Assembly (NCBI GenBank): GCA_964529715.1
Contig: CAZGXI010000006.1
Span: 1-64,000 of the forward strand
Reading direction: 5' to 3'
From: CAZGXI01 sp964529715
GTDB taxonomy: Bacteria > Chloroflexota > Anaerolineae > Aggregatilineales > Ch27
DNA: 64,000 nt
Positions within the stretch are counted from its first letter, which is position 1, and the number at the start of each line of letters is the position of its first letter. The notes beneath the pieces are model-generated. The model saw only the letters and a list, made by a program, of their open reading frames with translations. It was not told the DNA's origin and searched no databases. A program made the translations under genes and the position numbers. Positions 1-8,498 of the stretch are shown one piece after another.

Positions 1-64
1 CCTGTTGCCCGACCGTATGTTCACAGGATAGCACGAGGTTGCGAAAGGGGCAAGGGGGCTTCCC

Positions 65-84
65 CTGTCGCCTAAAGGCGACAG
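65..84. repeat. 8-bp palindrome upstream of acr3
   Basis: Eight-base perfect inverted repeat (CTGTCGCC / GGCGACAG) around a TAAA loop, 39 bases before the acr3 start. It has no T-run, so it is not a clear terminator. It could be a REP-like element or an operator; no ArsR gene is visible in the window. Confidence 0.4.
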
Positions 85-122
85 TCCCCGCCGCCAATTC
101 TTATGGATTGAAGGAGAAAAAA

Positions 123-1223
123 ATGCCATCCCCAGAGACGTCCCTCCCTGCCGCCCAGACCGGCGCAATCTTCCAGCGCCTTTCGCTGCTCGACCGCTTC
201 CTGCCGCTGTGGATTTTCCTGGCGATGGCGGCGGGCGTGCTGCTCGGCGCCATCTTCCCCGGCATCCAGCAGACCTTCGACGCGCTGCGCATCGACACCG
301 TGTCGTTCCCCATCGCCATCGGCCTGCTGTGGATGATGTATCCCGTGCTGGCGAAGGTGAAGTACGAGGAACTCGGTAAGCTGCGCAACCAGGGGCGGCT
401 GTTCGGCGTTTCTATCTTGCAAAACTGGATCATCGGCCCGGCGCTGATGTTCGTCTTGGCATGGCTGTTTCTGCCGGACCTGCCGGAATACCGCACGGGG
501 TTGATCATCGTTGGGCTGGCGCGCTGCATTGCGATGGTGCTGATCTGGAACATGCTGGCAGGCGGCAACAGTGAGGACTGCGCCGTACTGGTGGCCCTGA
601 ACTCGGTTTTCCAGATCATCATGTACAGCCCGCTGGCCTACTTCTACCTGACCATTGTGCCGAGCCTGTTCGGGGCAGACACGGCAGAAGTCGGGGTCAG
701 CATGGCAGACATTGCCAAAAGCGTCCTCATCTTCCTGGGCATTCCACTGGCAGCAGGCATAATCACGCGCTTTGGCCTGATCCGCCGTAAGGGGCGCGAG
801 TGGTACGACACGCAGTTCGCACCGCGCCTGGGCCGCACGGCCATCATCGGCCTGCTGTTCACCGTTGTGGTTATGTTCAGTATGCAGGGCGAGAAAATCC
901 TCGCCGTGCCCGGCGACGTGATCCGCATCGCCATCCCGCTGCTGGCTTACTTTTTGAGCATGTTCGTGCTGAGCTTCTTCCTCTCGCGGCGGTTGGGCTT
1001 CGCCTACGACGAATCGGCCACGCTGTCCTTCACGGCGGCCAGCAACAACTTTGAACTGGCGATTGCCGTTGCGGTCGGGGCGTTCGGCATCGCATCCGGC
1101 CAGGCGCTGGCGACGGTGGTCGGGCCGCTGATCGAGGTGCCGGTGCTGATCGGGCTGGTCTACGTGGCGCTGTGGATCGGGCGGCGCTTCTTCCGGGGCG
1201 ATCAGACCGTCCCGGCGGCTTGA
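123..1223 (+). CDS. acr3: Acr3-family arsenite efflux transporter
   Basis: A 366-residue integral membrane protein of the Acr3 (BASS-superfamily) type, which exports arsenite across the cytoplasmic membrane. It has about ten hydrophobic segments and the characteristic GLARCIAMVLIWNMLAGGN motif, in which Cys135 matches the conserved family cysteine. Length fits the family (about 350-400). The reading frame is open from position 39, but ATG 123 is preceded at the right distance by GGAG (113-116) and gives a normal Acr3 N terminus. No arsR or arsC is present downstream; anything upstream lies outside the window. Assignment to Acr3 is firm; arsenite versus antimonite preference cannot be told. 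Confidence 0.92.
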   Translation: MPSPETSLPAAQTGAIFQRLSLLDRFLPLWIFLAMAAGVLLGAIFPGIQQTFDALRIDTVSFPIAIGLLWMMYPVLAKVKYEELGKLRNQGRLFGVSILQNWIIGPALMFVLAWLFLPDLPEYRTGLIIVGLARCIAMVLIWNMLAGGNSEDCAVLVALNSVFQIIMYSPLAYFYLTIVPSLFGADTAEVGVSMADIAKSVLIFLGIPLAAGIITRFGLIRRKGREWYDTQFAPRLGRTAIIGLLFTVVVMFSMQGEKILAVPGDVIRIAIPLLAYFLSMFVLSFFLSRRLGFAYDESATLSFTAASNNFELAIAVAVGAFGIASGQALATVVGPLIEVPVLIGLVYVALWIGRRFFRGDQTVPAA

Positions 1224-1227
1224 GGTA

Positions 1228-1254
1228 GTAGCGGCGGCTTGAAGCTGCCGCTAC
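1228..1254. repeat. Hairpin after acr3
   Basis: Near-perfect palindrome (GTAGCGGC ... GCCGCTAC with a GGCTT/AAGC inner match) immediately after the acr3 stop. There is no T-run, so it is more likely a REP-type element or mRNA 3'-end stabiliser than an intrinsic terminator. Confidence 0.45.
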
Positions 1255-1301
1255 CGATCTGCTGGATGAAGATTTCTCGCGTGAACCGGACCGGGCCGTG
1301 T

Positions 1302-1307
1302 TATACT
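1302..1307 (+). promoter_or_regulatory. Candidate -10 element (TATACT)
   Basis: TATACT lies 37 bases before the start of the DinB-like gene. A poor -35 candidate (GTGAAC, 1281-1286) sits slightly too close. Several genes in this window have a TATACT or TATAAT hexamer in the same position. Confidence 0.4.
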
Positions 1308-1344
1308 CCTGGTGTGGCTTTTCTATAGCAGCCAAGAGGAAACC

Positions 1345-1800
1345 ATGACCAGAGCAGAACTGCTAGACCGGATGCGCGCCGGGCGCGACCGCCTGGAGAC
1401 CTGGCTGGGCCGCTTCAGTGACGCCCAGATGATCACCACCGACCTGGGCAACGGCTGGACAATCAAGGACCTGATCGCGCACCTGGGCTTTTGGGAAGAA
1501 ACCGCTGCCGACATCTACCACCGCCTGCTGCGCGGCGAACAGCCCGAATCCGGCTGGGATGTGGACGCGGTCAACGCCAAAGTCTACGCGGCCCACCGCG
1601 ACGAATCCCTGGCCGAGGTGCGGCAGTGGGAGCGCGCCGCCTACCAGGCGCTTGTGGAACTGGTCGAAAACGCACCCGAAGACGATCTGTTCAACCCACA
1701 ACGTTTCCCCTGGACACAGGGCGCCCCTCTCGCCGACTGGATTGAGGGCAACAGCAGCGGCCACTTCGCCGAACACCTGGATGCGTTCCCCGCGCACTGA
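1345..1800 (+). CDS. DinB/ClbS-like four-helix protein
   Basis: A 151-residue soluble protein resembling the ClbS/DfsB branch of the DinB superfamily. These form four-helix bundles that act in thiol or xenobiotic handling; ClbS itself protects against colibactin. The N terminus (MTRAELLDRMRAGRDRLE), the GWTIKDLIAHLGFWE segment and the C-terminal HFAEHLDAF segment fit the family, with His residues spaced as in DinB metal sites. The start is ATG 1345 after AGAGGA, not the upstream in-frame GTG at 1312. It is monocistronic with its own candidate promoter. The substrate cannot be inferred. Confidence 0.7.
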   Translation: MTRAELLDRMRAGRDRLETWLGRFSDAQMITTDLGNGWTIKDLIAHLGFWEETAADIYHRLLRGEQPESGWDVDAVNAKVYAAHRDESLAEVRQWERAAYQALVELVENAPEDDLFNPQRFPWTQGAPLADWIEGNSSGHFAEHLDAFPAH

Positions 1801-1807
1801 GAACGCA

Positions 1808-1829
1808 AGGGCGGCCCACAAGCCGCCCT
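1808..1829. terminator. Hairpin between convergent genes
   Basis: AGGGCGGC / GCCGCCCT arms around a six-base loop lie between the ends of the DinB-like gene (+) and the small membrane gene (-). It has no strong T-run on either strand, so termination is only likely. Confidence 0.4.
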
Positions 1830-1859
1830 AACCTATCCCTTCATATCTCGCCGACCGCC

Positions 1860-2060
1860 TCAGGCCGACGGCTCCTTACGGACGAAGCTCAGATAGACTC
1901 CAACAGCGGCGATGACGATCCCCACAATCAGCCCGACGATCTGTCGCCAGCCGAACTGCGTAGTCGTGACGCCGATGCCAATCGAGTCGGCCAACACCGA
2001 CCCGCCAACCACGATGATGCCGACGACCAGAAGAATGTAGCCGACCGTCTTCATGTTCAT
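1860..2060 (-). CDS. Small two-helix membrane protein
   Basis: A 66-residue hypothetical protein with two transmembrane helices (roughly residues 5-24 and 38-58) separated by a short polar loop containing TTTQFGWRQ. The C terminus is basic, suggesting a cytoplasmic tail. An excellent Shine-Dalgarno (AGGAGGGG, read from 2074 to 2065) fixes the start at ATG 2060. I do not recognise the family. It resembles the many small DUF3185-type membrane proteins, but that is only an impression. Confidence 0.65.
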   Translation of the reverse strand: MNMKTVGYILLVVGIIVVGGSVLADSIGIGVTTTQFGWRQIVGLIVGIVIAAVGVYLSFVRKEPSA

Positions 2061-2170
2061 TGCACTCCCCTCCTTAAGCAAAAACGAACCCGATTCTCAT
2101 TATATTCCCAAAAACGGCGCGGCGAAGTATAGTCAGGTCTCGACATCTGGCTTGCGCACCTGTGAGACCC

Positions 2171-3406
2171 ATGACCGACCGTCCTCTGCGGATCGCCGTC
2201 GTCACCGGCACGTTCCATCCCGAACCCGGTGGCCCGCCGACCTACCTCTACCATCTGCTGCCGGAACTCGTCGCGCGTGGGCACGCCATCCGCGTGCTGA
2301 CCTATGGCGAGGCCGACGCTCCGACCGATTACCCTTATACCGTGCGGCGCATCTCGCGGCGACAGAGTATCCCCCGGCGGCTGGTCGCCTTCAGCCGGGC
2401 CGCCTGGGAACTGGCGCGCTGGGCCGACGTGTGCTTCGTTCAGGGCTATGGCCTGCCGCTTATCCCAGCGCAACTGCGCTTCCGTCGCCCGGTGGTGATC
2501 AAGATCGTCAGCGACTTCGCCTGGGAATTCGCCCGCCGCCACGCCTGGATCGCGCCCGACGTGGACGTGAACACCTTCCAACAGATGCCTCTGCCCTGGC
2601 GGGTGCGGCTGGTGCGCTGGCAGCAGACGCTCACCGCCCGGCTGGCCCGCGCCGTGATTGTGCCGTCGGCACATGTGCAGCGGTTGGTGATCGGCTGGGG
2701 CATCGCACCGGAGAAGGTACATCTGATCTACAACGCCGCGCCGCCGGAGCGCGATCTGCCACCGACGCGAGAGGCTGCCCGCGCTGCACTGGGCCTGCCG
2801 GAGGATCGCCCACTGCTGCTCTCGGTCGGGCGGCTGACAGCAGTCAAGGGCTTCGACGTGGCGATCCGCGCCCTGACCGATCTGCCGGACGCGGCGCTGA
2901 TCGTCATCGGCGACGGCGAAGACGCCGACGCACTGGAAACGCTGGCGGATGAGACCGGCGTGGTAGACCGCGTGATCTTCTGCGGGCGGCGCGAGCACCG
3001 CGATGTGCTGATCGCCATGCGCGCCTGCGACGTGTTCGTGCTTAGCAGCCACACCGAAGGGCTGTCTCACGTCTTGCTAGAAGCCCTCAGCGCGGGCAAG
3101 CCGGCGGTGGCGACGGCGGTCGGCGGCAACCCAGAGGTGATCACACACGGCGAAAGCGGCCTGCTCGTCCCACCCGGCGACCCGGCGGCGCTGGCCGGGG
3201 CAATCCGGCGTGTGCTGGATGATCCGGCGCTGGCGCAGCGGTTAGGCGACGGGGCGCGCGTCCGCAGCGCCGCCTTTGCGTGGGAGGCATTGGTCGCACA
3301 GACGGAATCGCTGCTGCGCGGCGCAGAGACAGGTCACACATCACCGCCAGGGACGCGCCGTGTCGTGTCCCGACTACAGAACGGAAAAACTCGATGCACG
3401 TCCTGA
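2171..3406 (+). CDS. GT4-family glycosyltransferase
   Basis: A 411-residue retaining glycosyltransferase with the GT-B fold, expected to transfer a nucleotide-activated sugar at the inner membrane during polysaccharide or glycolipid assembly. The N-terminal acceptor half begins RIAVVTGTFHPEPGGPPTY. The C-terminal donor half carries LSVGRLTAVKGFDVAI and the E-x7-E stretch SHTEGLSHVLLEALSAGKP. ATG 2171 is preferred to the in-frame GTG at 2162. The last 13 bases overlap the next glycosyltransferase, so the two are translationally coupled. The final 20 or so residues are low in homology-like features and may exist because of that overlap. Donor and acceptor are unknown. Confidence 0.9.
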   Translation: MTDRPLRIAVVTGTFHPEPGGPPTYLYHLLPELVARGHAIRVLTYGEADAPTDYPYTVRRISRRQSIPRRLVAFSRAAWELARWADVCFVQGYGLPLIPAQLRFRRPVVIKIVSDFAWEFARRHAWIAPDVDVNTFQQMPLPWRVRLVRWQQTLTARLARAVIVPSAHVQRLVIGWGIAPEKVHLIYNAAPPERDLPPTREAARAALGLPEDRPLLLSVGRLTAVKGFDVAIRALTDLPDAALIVIGDGEDADALETLADETGVVDRVIFCGRREHRDVLIAMRACDVFVLSSHTEGLSHVLLEALSAGKPAVATAVGGNPEVITHGESGLLVPPGDPAALAGAIRRVLDDPALAQRLGDGARVRSAAFAWEALVAQTESLLRGAETGHTSPPGTRRVVSRLQNGKTRCTS

Positions 3407-4566
3407 TGATCGGCCTTGACGCCACTCTGATCACCGAGCCGGACGGCTCTTCGCGCCAGCGCCATCTGGCCTACGCCGAGCGCGCCGGGCAGATCACCAT
3501 CGTCACCTACACGCCGCCCGGTCTGGGCGGCCCGCTGGCCCTTTCGCCCCGGCTCACCGTGATCCCCACCAACAGCCGCAGCCGCGTCCTCTTTCCCCCA
3601 GACGCTTACCGGTTGGCCGCGCAGGCGGCCCGGCAGACCCCGGTGGACCTGATCACCACGCAGGACCCGTTCAGCACGGGACTGGTCGGCCTGTGGCTGC
3701 GGCGCAAGCTGCGCGTCCCGCTGCTGGTGCAGAATCACTCCTACTACTTCGGCAATGCCGCCTGGCGGGACGAGCACCCGATCCGCAACCGGTTGTTCGA
3801 GGTGTTAGGACGCTACGTCGTCCGCCGGGCCGATTTCTACCGCACGGTCAACCGGCAGGAGCGCGACAACGCCCTGGCGCTGGGCCTGCCGCCCGAACGG
3901 GTCATCATCCTGCCGCTGGGGACAGCTTCACCACGTTTTGCGATCCCACCCTCAGCGGAGACCGTTCAGGCCAAGCGAACCGCGCTCGGCCTGAGCGCAG
4001 AGCATAAGGTCATCTTGTGGGTCGGCTATGCGGCGAAAGTGAAGCGCCTGCCGGTGCTGTTGGAGGTGTTCCGGCGCGTTGCAGCGCAGGAGCCGGACGC
4101 ACGCCTGCTGCTGGTCGGCAGCGTGGCCTATGCTGACCCCGACCTGCCCACGCTGGCAGCAGACTTCGGCATCGGCGACCGGGTGATCTTCGCCGGCCCG
4201 GTCGGCTACGACGACCTGCCGCCCTACTACGCCCTGGCAAGCGTCTACACCCACACCTCGGCCTACGAGGGCACAGGGCGCGTGTTGATGGAAGCGGGCG
4301 CGGCAGGGCTGCCGCTGGTCGGCATGAACTGCGTCGCCGTGAACGAGATCATCGAGGACGGCGTGAACGGCTATCTTGTCCCCGACCTGGACCTAGACGG
4401 CATGGCCGCCCGGATCGTCGAGCTATTGCGCGACCCGGCGCGGGCGCGGGCGCTGGGCGAAACGGCCCGCCGCCTGGCATTGGAACGCTACCCAGCGGAC
4501 CGCTATCTCGAATCCTGGGTCAGCCTGTGGGAACAGGCGATCCAATTGGGGAGACGTGCAGGCTGA
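3394..4566 (+). CDS. GT4-family glycosyltransferase
   Basis: A 390-residue GT-B glycosyltransferase, second of an overlapping pair. MHVLMIGLDATLITEPDGSS opens the acceptor half. The donor half has ILWVGYAAKVKRLPVLLEVF and the catalytic E-x7-E region SAYEGTGRVLMEAGAAGLP. The start ATG 3394 lies inside the end of the previous gene. The arrangement suggests both enzymes add sugars to the same repeat unit. A REP palindrome (4622-4649) follows in the space before the next, oppositely oriented gene. Confidence 0.9.
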   Translation: MHVLMIGLDATLITEPDGSSRQRHLAYAERAGQITIVTYTPPGLGGPLALSPRLTVIPTNSRSRVLFPPDAYRLAAQAARQTPVDLITTQDPFSTGLVGLWLRRKLRVPLLVQNHSYYFGNAAWRDEHPIRNRLFEVLGRYVVRRADFYRTVNRQERDNALALGLPPERVIILPLGTASPRFAIPPSAETVQAKRTALGLSAEHKVILWVGYAAKVKRLPVLLEVFRRVAAQEPDARLLLVGSVAYADPDLPTLAADFGIGDRVIFAGPVGYDDLPPYYALASVYTHTSAYEGTGRVLMEAGAAGLPLVGMNCVAVNEIIEDGVNGYLVPDLDLDGMAARIVELLRDPARARALGETARRLALERYPADRYLESWVSLWEQAIQLGRRAG

Positions 4567-4621
4567 TTGCCAAGTTGCAGCCGGAGATTCTCGTGGAGAA
4601 AGAATTCAACTCTGCCGGGTC

Positions 4622-4649
4622 GTAGGGGCGACCGGCCGGTTGCCCCTAC
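4622..4649. repeat. 28-bp REP palindrome, copy 1
   Basis: GTAGGGGCGACC at one end and its near-complement GGTTGCCCCTAC at the other, 28 bases overall. It belongs to the dispersed family also found at 33176, 41009, 46155 and 52188, all the same length. Confidence 0.75.
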
Positions 4650-5314
4650 TGCCGTCGCCAGTACCAGCCGGGGAACCAGAAGCTGAAGGCCATCGCTGCA
4701 ATCGAGAAGACCCAGCCGGACACCGTGCGTATAGCCAAAAACGTTTCTAAAGAGATGAGCGATGCCGCCAGCAGCCCGAATTGCGCCAGCAGCAACAGTG
4801 CGGCCTTGAACAGGTAAGCCCCACCCCACACGCGCGTGACTATTTGCCAGGTGCGGCGGTACAGTGGCGTCTGCGCGAAGCCTTCAGGGAAGCGCCCGAC
4901 GACGCCCGCCTCTTCGACGATGATCTGGAGCAGTGAGCGGGGCAGCAACAGCGATCCCAGGAACACCACGCCGCCGAGCACGTCGCCGATAGCGTCCGAG
5001 GCCAGGTAGAACGCCTCACTCCGCGAAACCAGCGTCGTGATGATCGAGATGGCAGCAGCGGTTGCGGCCAACATGCCGAACACGTTCCAGCGGCGCTCCC
5101 GCGCGTAACCTGCCAGCGCCGCACCCAATCCCCACAGCCCAGCCAGCACGGCCCCGGTCAGCGGTTGACCCGCGCGCTGCAAGACGTAAAAGATCAGGAC
5201 CGGCACGAGCGCCCCGATCAAAAATCGCGGACGCGACAGCATCCGGATCATCATCTGCCACCAGCGCGGCTGAGACTGTGCGCGCCGGGATGTGTGGATA
5301 GCACCGCTTTCCAT
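4646..5314 (-). CDS. VC0807-like membrane protein
   Basis: A 222-residue multi-pass membrane protein with about five hydrophobic helices. The pattern (RFLIGALVPVLIFYVL, then an RRWNVFGMLAATAAAISI helix, and a second bundle after an amphipathic RFPEGFAQTPLYRRTWQ stretch) resembles the VC0807 family of uncharacterised proteins related to the intracellular septation A fold. ATG 5314 is chosen; a GGGAGAGG sequence lies a little far upstream, and a downstream start at MMIRMLS is possible. It sits alone on the minus strand between glycosyltransferases. Function unknown. Confidence 0.6.
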   Translation of the reverse strand: MESGAIHTSRRAQSQPRWWQMMIRMLSRPRFLIGALVPVLIFYVLQRAGQPLTGAVLAGLWGLGAALAGYARERRWNVFGMLAATAAAISIITTLVSRSEAFYLASDAIGDVLGGVVFLGSLLLPRSLLQIIVEEAGVVGRFPEGFAQTPLYRRTWQIVTRVWGGAYLFKAALLLLAQFGLLAASLISLETFLAIRTVSGWVFSIAAMAFSFWFPGWYWRRQ

Positions 5315-5514
5315 GTCTGCCACAACGCCTCTCCCTCGCTTGGCCCGGACCAAACTGATCGTAGTTTACAGCCGATCCGCTGCCTGTTGCCCCCCCAATT
5401 TGCGAGAGTCGCATCGGCCTTGAGAGAATACGTTGCATTGCAGGCTGCGGAAGTTAGAGTACACTCGTGACGGTCTGCCGGAAAGCGATCCGCGCGCGGC
5501 GGCCTGAGGACACC

Positions 5515-6573
5515 ATGCGCGTTTTGATGCTCACCCAAAAAATCGACCGGGACGACGACCGTCTGGGCTTCATGCATGGCTGGGCGGCGGCGCTGGCCGC
5601 TCGCGTAGACAGCCTGCGCATTCTGGCGCTGGCCATCGGCAGGTACGACCTGCCCGCCAACGTGATCGTCGAGTCGATGGGCAAAGAGCGCGGTGCAGGA
5701 CGGCCCGGCCTGCTGCTGAGCTTCTACCGGGGGCTGCTGCGCCACATCCGGCAGGTAGACGTCATCCTGATCCACATGATCCCGCGCTTTGCCATCCTGG
5801 CCGCGCCCGTCGCTGCCTTGTATCGCAAGCCCATGACGCTGTGGTACACTCACCGCGCTGCCAGCCCGGAACTCCGCCTAGCTGCCCGGCTGGTACAGAA
5901 GATCGCCACCGCGCACCCCACCAGCTTTCCCCTACCCAGTGCTAAAGTCCGCGCCCTGGGGCATGGCATCGATATAACCGCCTTTGCACCCAGCACACAC
6001 CCGCCGGAAGAGCCGCCGGTGATCGTCAGCCTGGCGCGGCTTTCGCCGATCAAACGGCACGAAACGCTCCTCCGCGCGGCGGCGCTGCTGCGCGACCAAT
6101 ACGGCGATCCTCCTGCCCGCTTCGTGATCGCGGGCGGCGCAGTGTCGGCAGAGGACGCTGCTTACGAACAGATGTTACGCGAGGAAATCACCCGGCTGCG
6201 GCTGGGCGACCGGGCGGCGCTATGGGGCGCGGTCCCGGCAGATAGTGTGGGCGCCGTCTTTCATGACGCCAGCGTGGCCGTAAACCTTAGCCCGCCAGGG
6301 CTGTTCGATAAGGCCGCGCTGGAGGCGATGCTGTGCGGGCTGCCGGTGGTAGTTGCCAATGCCGCCTTCGACGACACCCTGGGCGATCATGCCGCGCGGC
6401 TGCGCATTCCCGACGGTACCGATGCAGCGGCGCTGGCGGCGCGGCTGGCCGATCTGCTGGCTCTATCACCGGAAGAGCGCCGTGCCATCGGCCTGGACCT
6501 GCGGGCGCGCGCAGCGGCGGCCCACAGCCTGGAAACACTGATGGACCGGCTGATGATGGTGTTAAGGAAATAA
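5515..6573 (+). CDS. GT4-family glycosyltransferase
   Basis: A 352-residue GT-B glycosyltransferase. It starts MRVLMLTQKIDRDDDRLGFM after TGAGGA (5505-5510). The donor half carries VSLARLSPIKRHETLLRAA and a shortened catalytic region FDKAALEAMLCGLPVV, in which the first glutamate of the usual E-x7-E pair is replaced around FDKAALE, a variation common in bacterial GT4 enzymes. It is unlinked to its neighbours and probably acts on the same surface glycan as the other transferases in the region. Confidence 0.85.
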   Translation: MRVLMLTQKIDRDDDRLGFMHGWAAALAARVDSLRILALAIGRYDLPANVIVESMGKERGAGRPGLLLSFYRGLLRHIRQVDVILIHMIPRFAILAAPVAALYRKPMTLWYTHRAASPELRLAARLVQKIATAHPTSFPLPSAKVRALGHGIDITAFAPSTHPPEEPPVIVSLARLSPIKRHETLLRAAALLRDQYGDPPARFVIAGGAVSAEDAAYEQMLREEITRLRLGDRAALWGAVPADSVGAVFHDASVAVNLSPPGLFDKAALEAMLCGLPVVVANAAFDDTLGDHAARLRIPDGTDAAALAARLADLLALSPEERRAIGLDLRARAAAAHSLETLMDRLMMVLRK

Positions 6574-6604
6574 GTATCGACGCGGCGAAGGACACCCCTG
6601 CCGC

Positions 6605-6781
6605 CTACTTGGGAAGCCGGATTTCTACACCCTGGCTCTTCATTGCCCGCAGTACTTCGACGATGGCGGCGGCGGTGAACCACAACGCCCCTACCGCCAC
6701 CCCAGCGATCACGCCAGCCAGCACCCCCACTATTGCCAGGATTCCCAGACTGTCGCGGTACATTTTGTGTTCAGCATCCAC
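6605..6781 (-). CDS. 58-residue single-pass membrane protein
   Basis: A small gene easily missed by length cut-offs. A strong AGGAGAGGG Shine-Dalgarno precedes GTG 6781, followed by 58 codons and TAG. The protein has a charged N terminus (VDAEHKMYRDS), a hydrophobic helix over about residues 12-41 (LGILAIVGVLAGVIAGVAVG) and a charged tail (LRAMKSQGVEIRLPK). It is convergent with the glycosyltransferase ending at 6573. The family is unknown; the ribosome site, start, composition and topology together support a real gene. Confidence 0.65.
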   Translation of the reverse strand: MDAEHKMYRDSLGILAIVGVLAGVIAGVAVGALWFTAAAIVEVLRAMKSQGVEIRLPK

Positions 6782-6925
6782 CTGCCCTCTCCTTCTCCAA
6801 CGTGGTTAACAGCACGCAGCAGCGGTTCCCAAAGTCTGCCGGCGCTATCTACCCGGATGTAAAAATATAAACTGGGCGCGTGCAGTACGCCGTCCGCAAT
6901 GCACATCTATCCACCGCCAACCGCT

Positions 6926-7120
6926 GAGAAAGTGTTTAAAAACCTGCCACATGGACAGGGTGCTCCGACAGCCCTCACCCCCTGCCCCCCTCTCCCTCAT
7001 GGAGAGGGAGAAGCACCGGCTGCTCAAGCCCTTCGCCCTGAGGGAAAGGGGTTGGGGTGAGGATCACCGCCGTTGCCCAATGCCATCTCTGGTTGATGCG
7101 TAGGTTTTAAACACACTCTC
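6926..7120. mobile_element. MITE-like inverted-repeat element, about 195 bp
   Basis: Imperfect terminal inverted repeats: 6926-6947 (GAGAAAGTGTTTAAAAACCT) matches the complement of 7098-7120 (GAGAGTGTGTTTAAAACCT). Inside are a CCCTCACCCC / GGGGTGAGG pair and a CTCTCC-ctcat-GGAGAG hairpin. It has no coding capacity. It directly abuts a 7-bp repeat array on its right. Similar interiors occur at 31033-31233 and 43575-43760. Confidence 0.65.
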
Positions 7121-7123
7121 GTG

Positions 7124-7144
7124 GCTAATCGCTGACGGCTTTGC
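7124..7144. repeat. Heptad repeat array
   Basis: Three 7-bp units, GCTAATC GCTGACG GCTTTGC, directly after the MITE-like element. Confidence 0.6.
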
Positions 7145-7229
7145 TGTTGCGCTTGCCCCACGCTGGCGCTATTATCCCACCGGACACCGATACGCACAAC
7201 CGCCCGTCAGGTGCCCTGATCTACGAGTA

Positions 7230-7257
7230 GCTGAACGCTGATGGCTGACGGCTCCAT
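7230..7257. repeat. Heptad repeat array over a start codon
   Basis: Four 7-bp units, GCTGAAC GCTGATG GCTGACG GCTCCAT. The ATG of the second unit (7241-7243) is the start codon of the next glycosyltransferase, and no Shine-Dalgarno is present. Confidence 0.75.
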
Positions 7258-8326
7258 TTGCTACCTCGGCGCGTTTGATGAGCGCGCTCCACGCAACCGG
7301 GTGATCCGCGCCGGGTTAGAAGCGCACGGCTGGCACGTATCGCTGGCGAAGCTGCCGACGGGTCTGGACTTCCGACGGGGGCTGCCGCTGCTGTGGCACA
7401 CCATGCGTCACGAGGCCCGTCGCTGCGATGCGCTGATCGTGGCCGAATATAACGGCTGGCTGGCGCCGCTGGCGATTGCCCTGGGACGGCTGCTGCGCAA
7501 ACCAGTGCTGGTGGATTACCTGGCCGGGCTGTACGAGAGCCAGGTGCAGGAAGACGACCAGGCCCGCCCGCGTTCGGCCCGTGCGACGCTGCTGCGCGCC
7601 CTCGACGGTTGGACCATCGCTACGGCAGCAGGGGTGTTTACCGACACTGCCGCCCACCGCGACGCCTTCCGCGCCCTGGTGGGCAGCCCGGCGCGACGCA
7701 TGATCGTCGTCCCCAGGGGCGCCGCCGACGTCTGGTGGACCGCGCCCAACCACGCCCCCCGCAAACCGCCGGACGCCCCGCTGCTGGTGCAGTTCTTCGG
7801 CGATTCGATCCCGTTGGGCGGCGTCCAGGTCATCGTACGCACGTTGAGCTGGCTCAACACCGACGACCGTTTCCGCTTCGAGATGATCGGGCGCGGCCCT
7901 GGCTACCCGGAAGCCGTGCGCCGCGCCGACCTGCTGGGCATCCGTCATCTGGCTTTCGTCGATGAGCCGCCCGCCGCAGAACTGCCCGCCCGTGTGGCCC
8001 AGGCTGACATCTGCCTGGGTATCTTCGGGCGGCGCACCCTGGCCGATGCGGTTATGCCGGAACGGGTCTTCGAGTGCATGGCGATGGGCAAGGCAGTCGT
8101 GACGGCGGAATCGGCTGCCGCGCGCGAGCACTTTACGCCGGGCGAACATCTGCTCACCGTGCCGCCCAGCGATCCCGGCGCGCTGGCGATGGCTCTGCGC
8201 CACCTGGCCGATGCCCCGGCAGAACGGCAACGGCTGGGCGCGGCGGCGGCGGCGCGCATCCGCGCGGCATATACCCCCCACGAAGTCGTCAAACCGCTCA
8301 TTGCCTTGCTGGAACGAATCGTTTAA
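7241..8326 (+). CDS. GT4-like glycosyltransferase
   Basis: A 361-residue GT-B glycosyltransferase. The acceptor half starts SICYLGAFDERAPRNRVI and the donor half ends with the typical RVFECMAMGKAVVTAESAAA region. The start ATG 7241 falls inside a 7-bp repeat array, so the first residues (MADGS) are encoded by the repeat and the usual ribosome-binding position is occupied by GCTGAAC units. No other in-frame ATG fits the conserved N terminus. Probably part of the polysaccharide region. Confidence 0.82.
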   Translation: MADGSICYLGAFDERAPRNRVIRAGLEAHGWHVSLAKLPTGLDFRRGLPLLWHTMRHEARRCDALIVAEYNGWLAPLAIALGRLLRKPVLVDYLAGLYESQVQEDDQARPRSARATLLRALDGWTIATAAGVFTDTAAHRDAFRALVGSPARRMIVVPRGAADVWWTAPNHAPRKPPDAPLLVQFFGDSIPLGGVQVIVRTLSWLNTDDRFRFEMIGRGPGYPEAVRRADLLGIRHLAFVDEPPAAELPARVAQADICLGIFGRRTLADAVMPERVFECMAMGKAVVTAESAAAREHFTPGEHLLTVPPSDPGALAMALRHLADAPAERQRLGAAAAARIRAAYTPHEVVKPLIALLERIV

Positions 8327-8498
8327 CCGTTTGTCCCGTTATAGATGATCTCTGTCCTTTGTCATTGGTGCAGACTCCTTCTATACTCAATACAGACATC
8401 TTTTACATACCCTAGGCAGCTTACTGCCACACGCCTGCTGAGAGATGGGGGGCATTTCGCCGGCGGGCGAACCCGCTTCTCAGGTCAGGAGAGAAATC

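Larger units (their letters stand above)
6782..7240. other. Gene-free interval filled with repeats
   Basis: No gene is seen here. The interval holds the ribosome site of the small minus-strand gene, the MITE-like element (6926-7120), heptad units at 7124-7144, and the heptad array that runs into the next start codon. Confidence 0.7.

Noticed and set aside
2053..2952. 299-codon frame overlapping the first glycosyltransferase
   Set aside because: Arg/Ala/Pro-rich off-frame translation of the GT4 gene.
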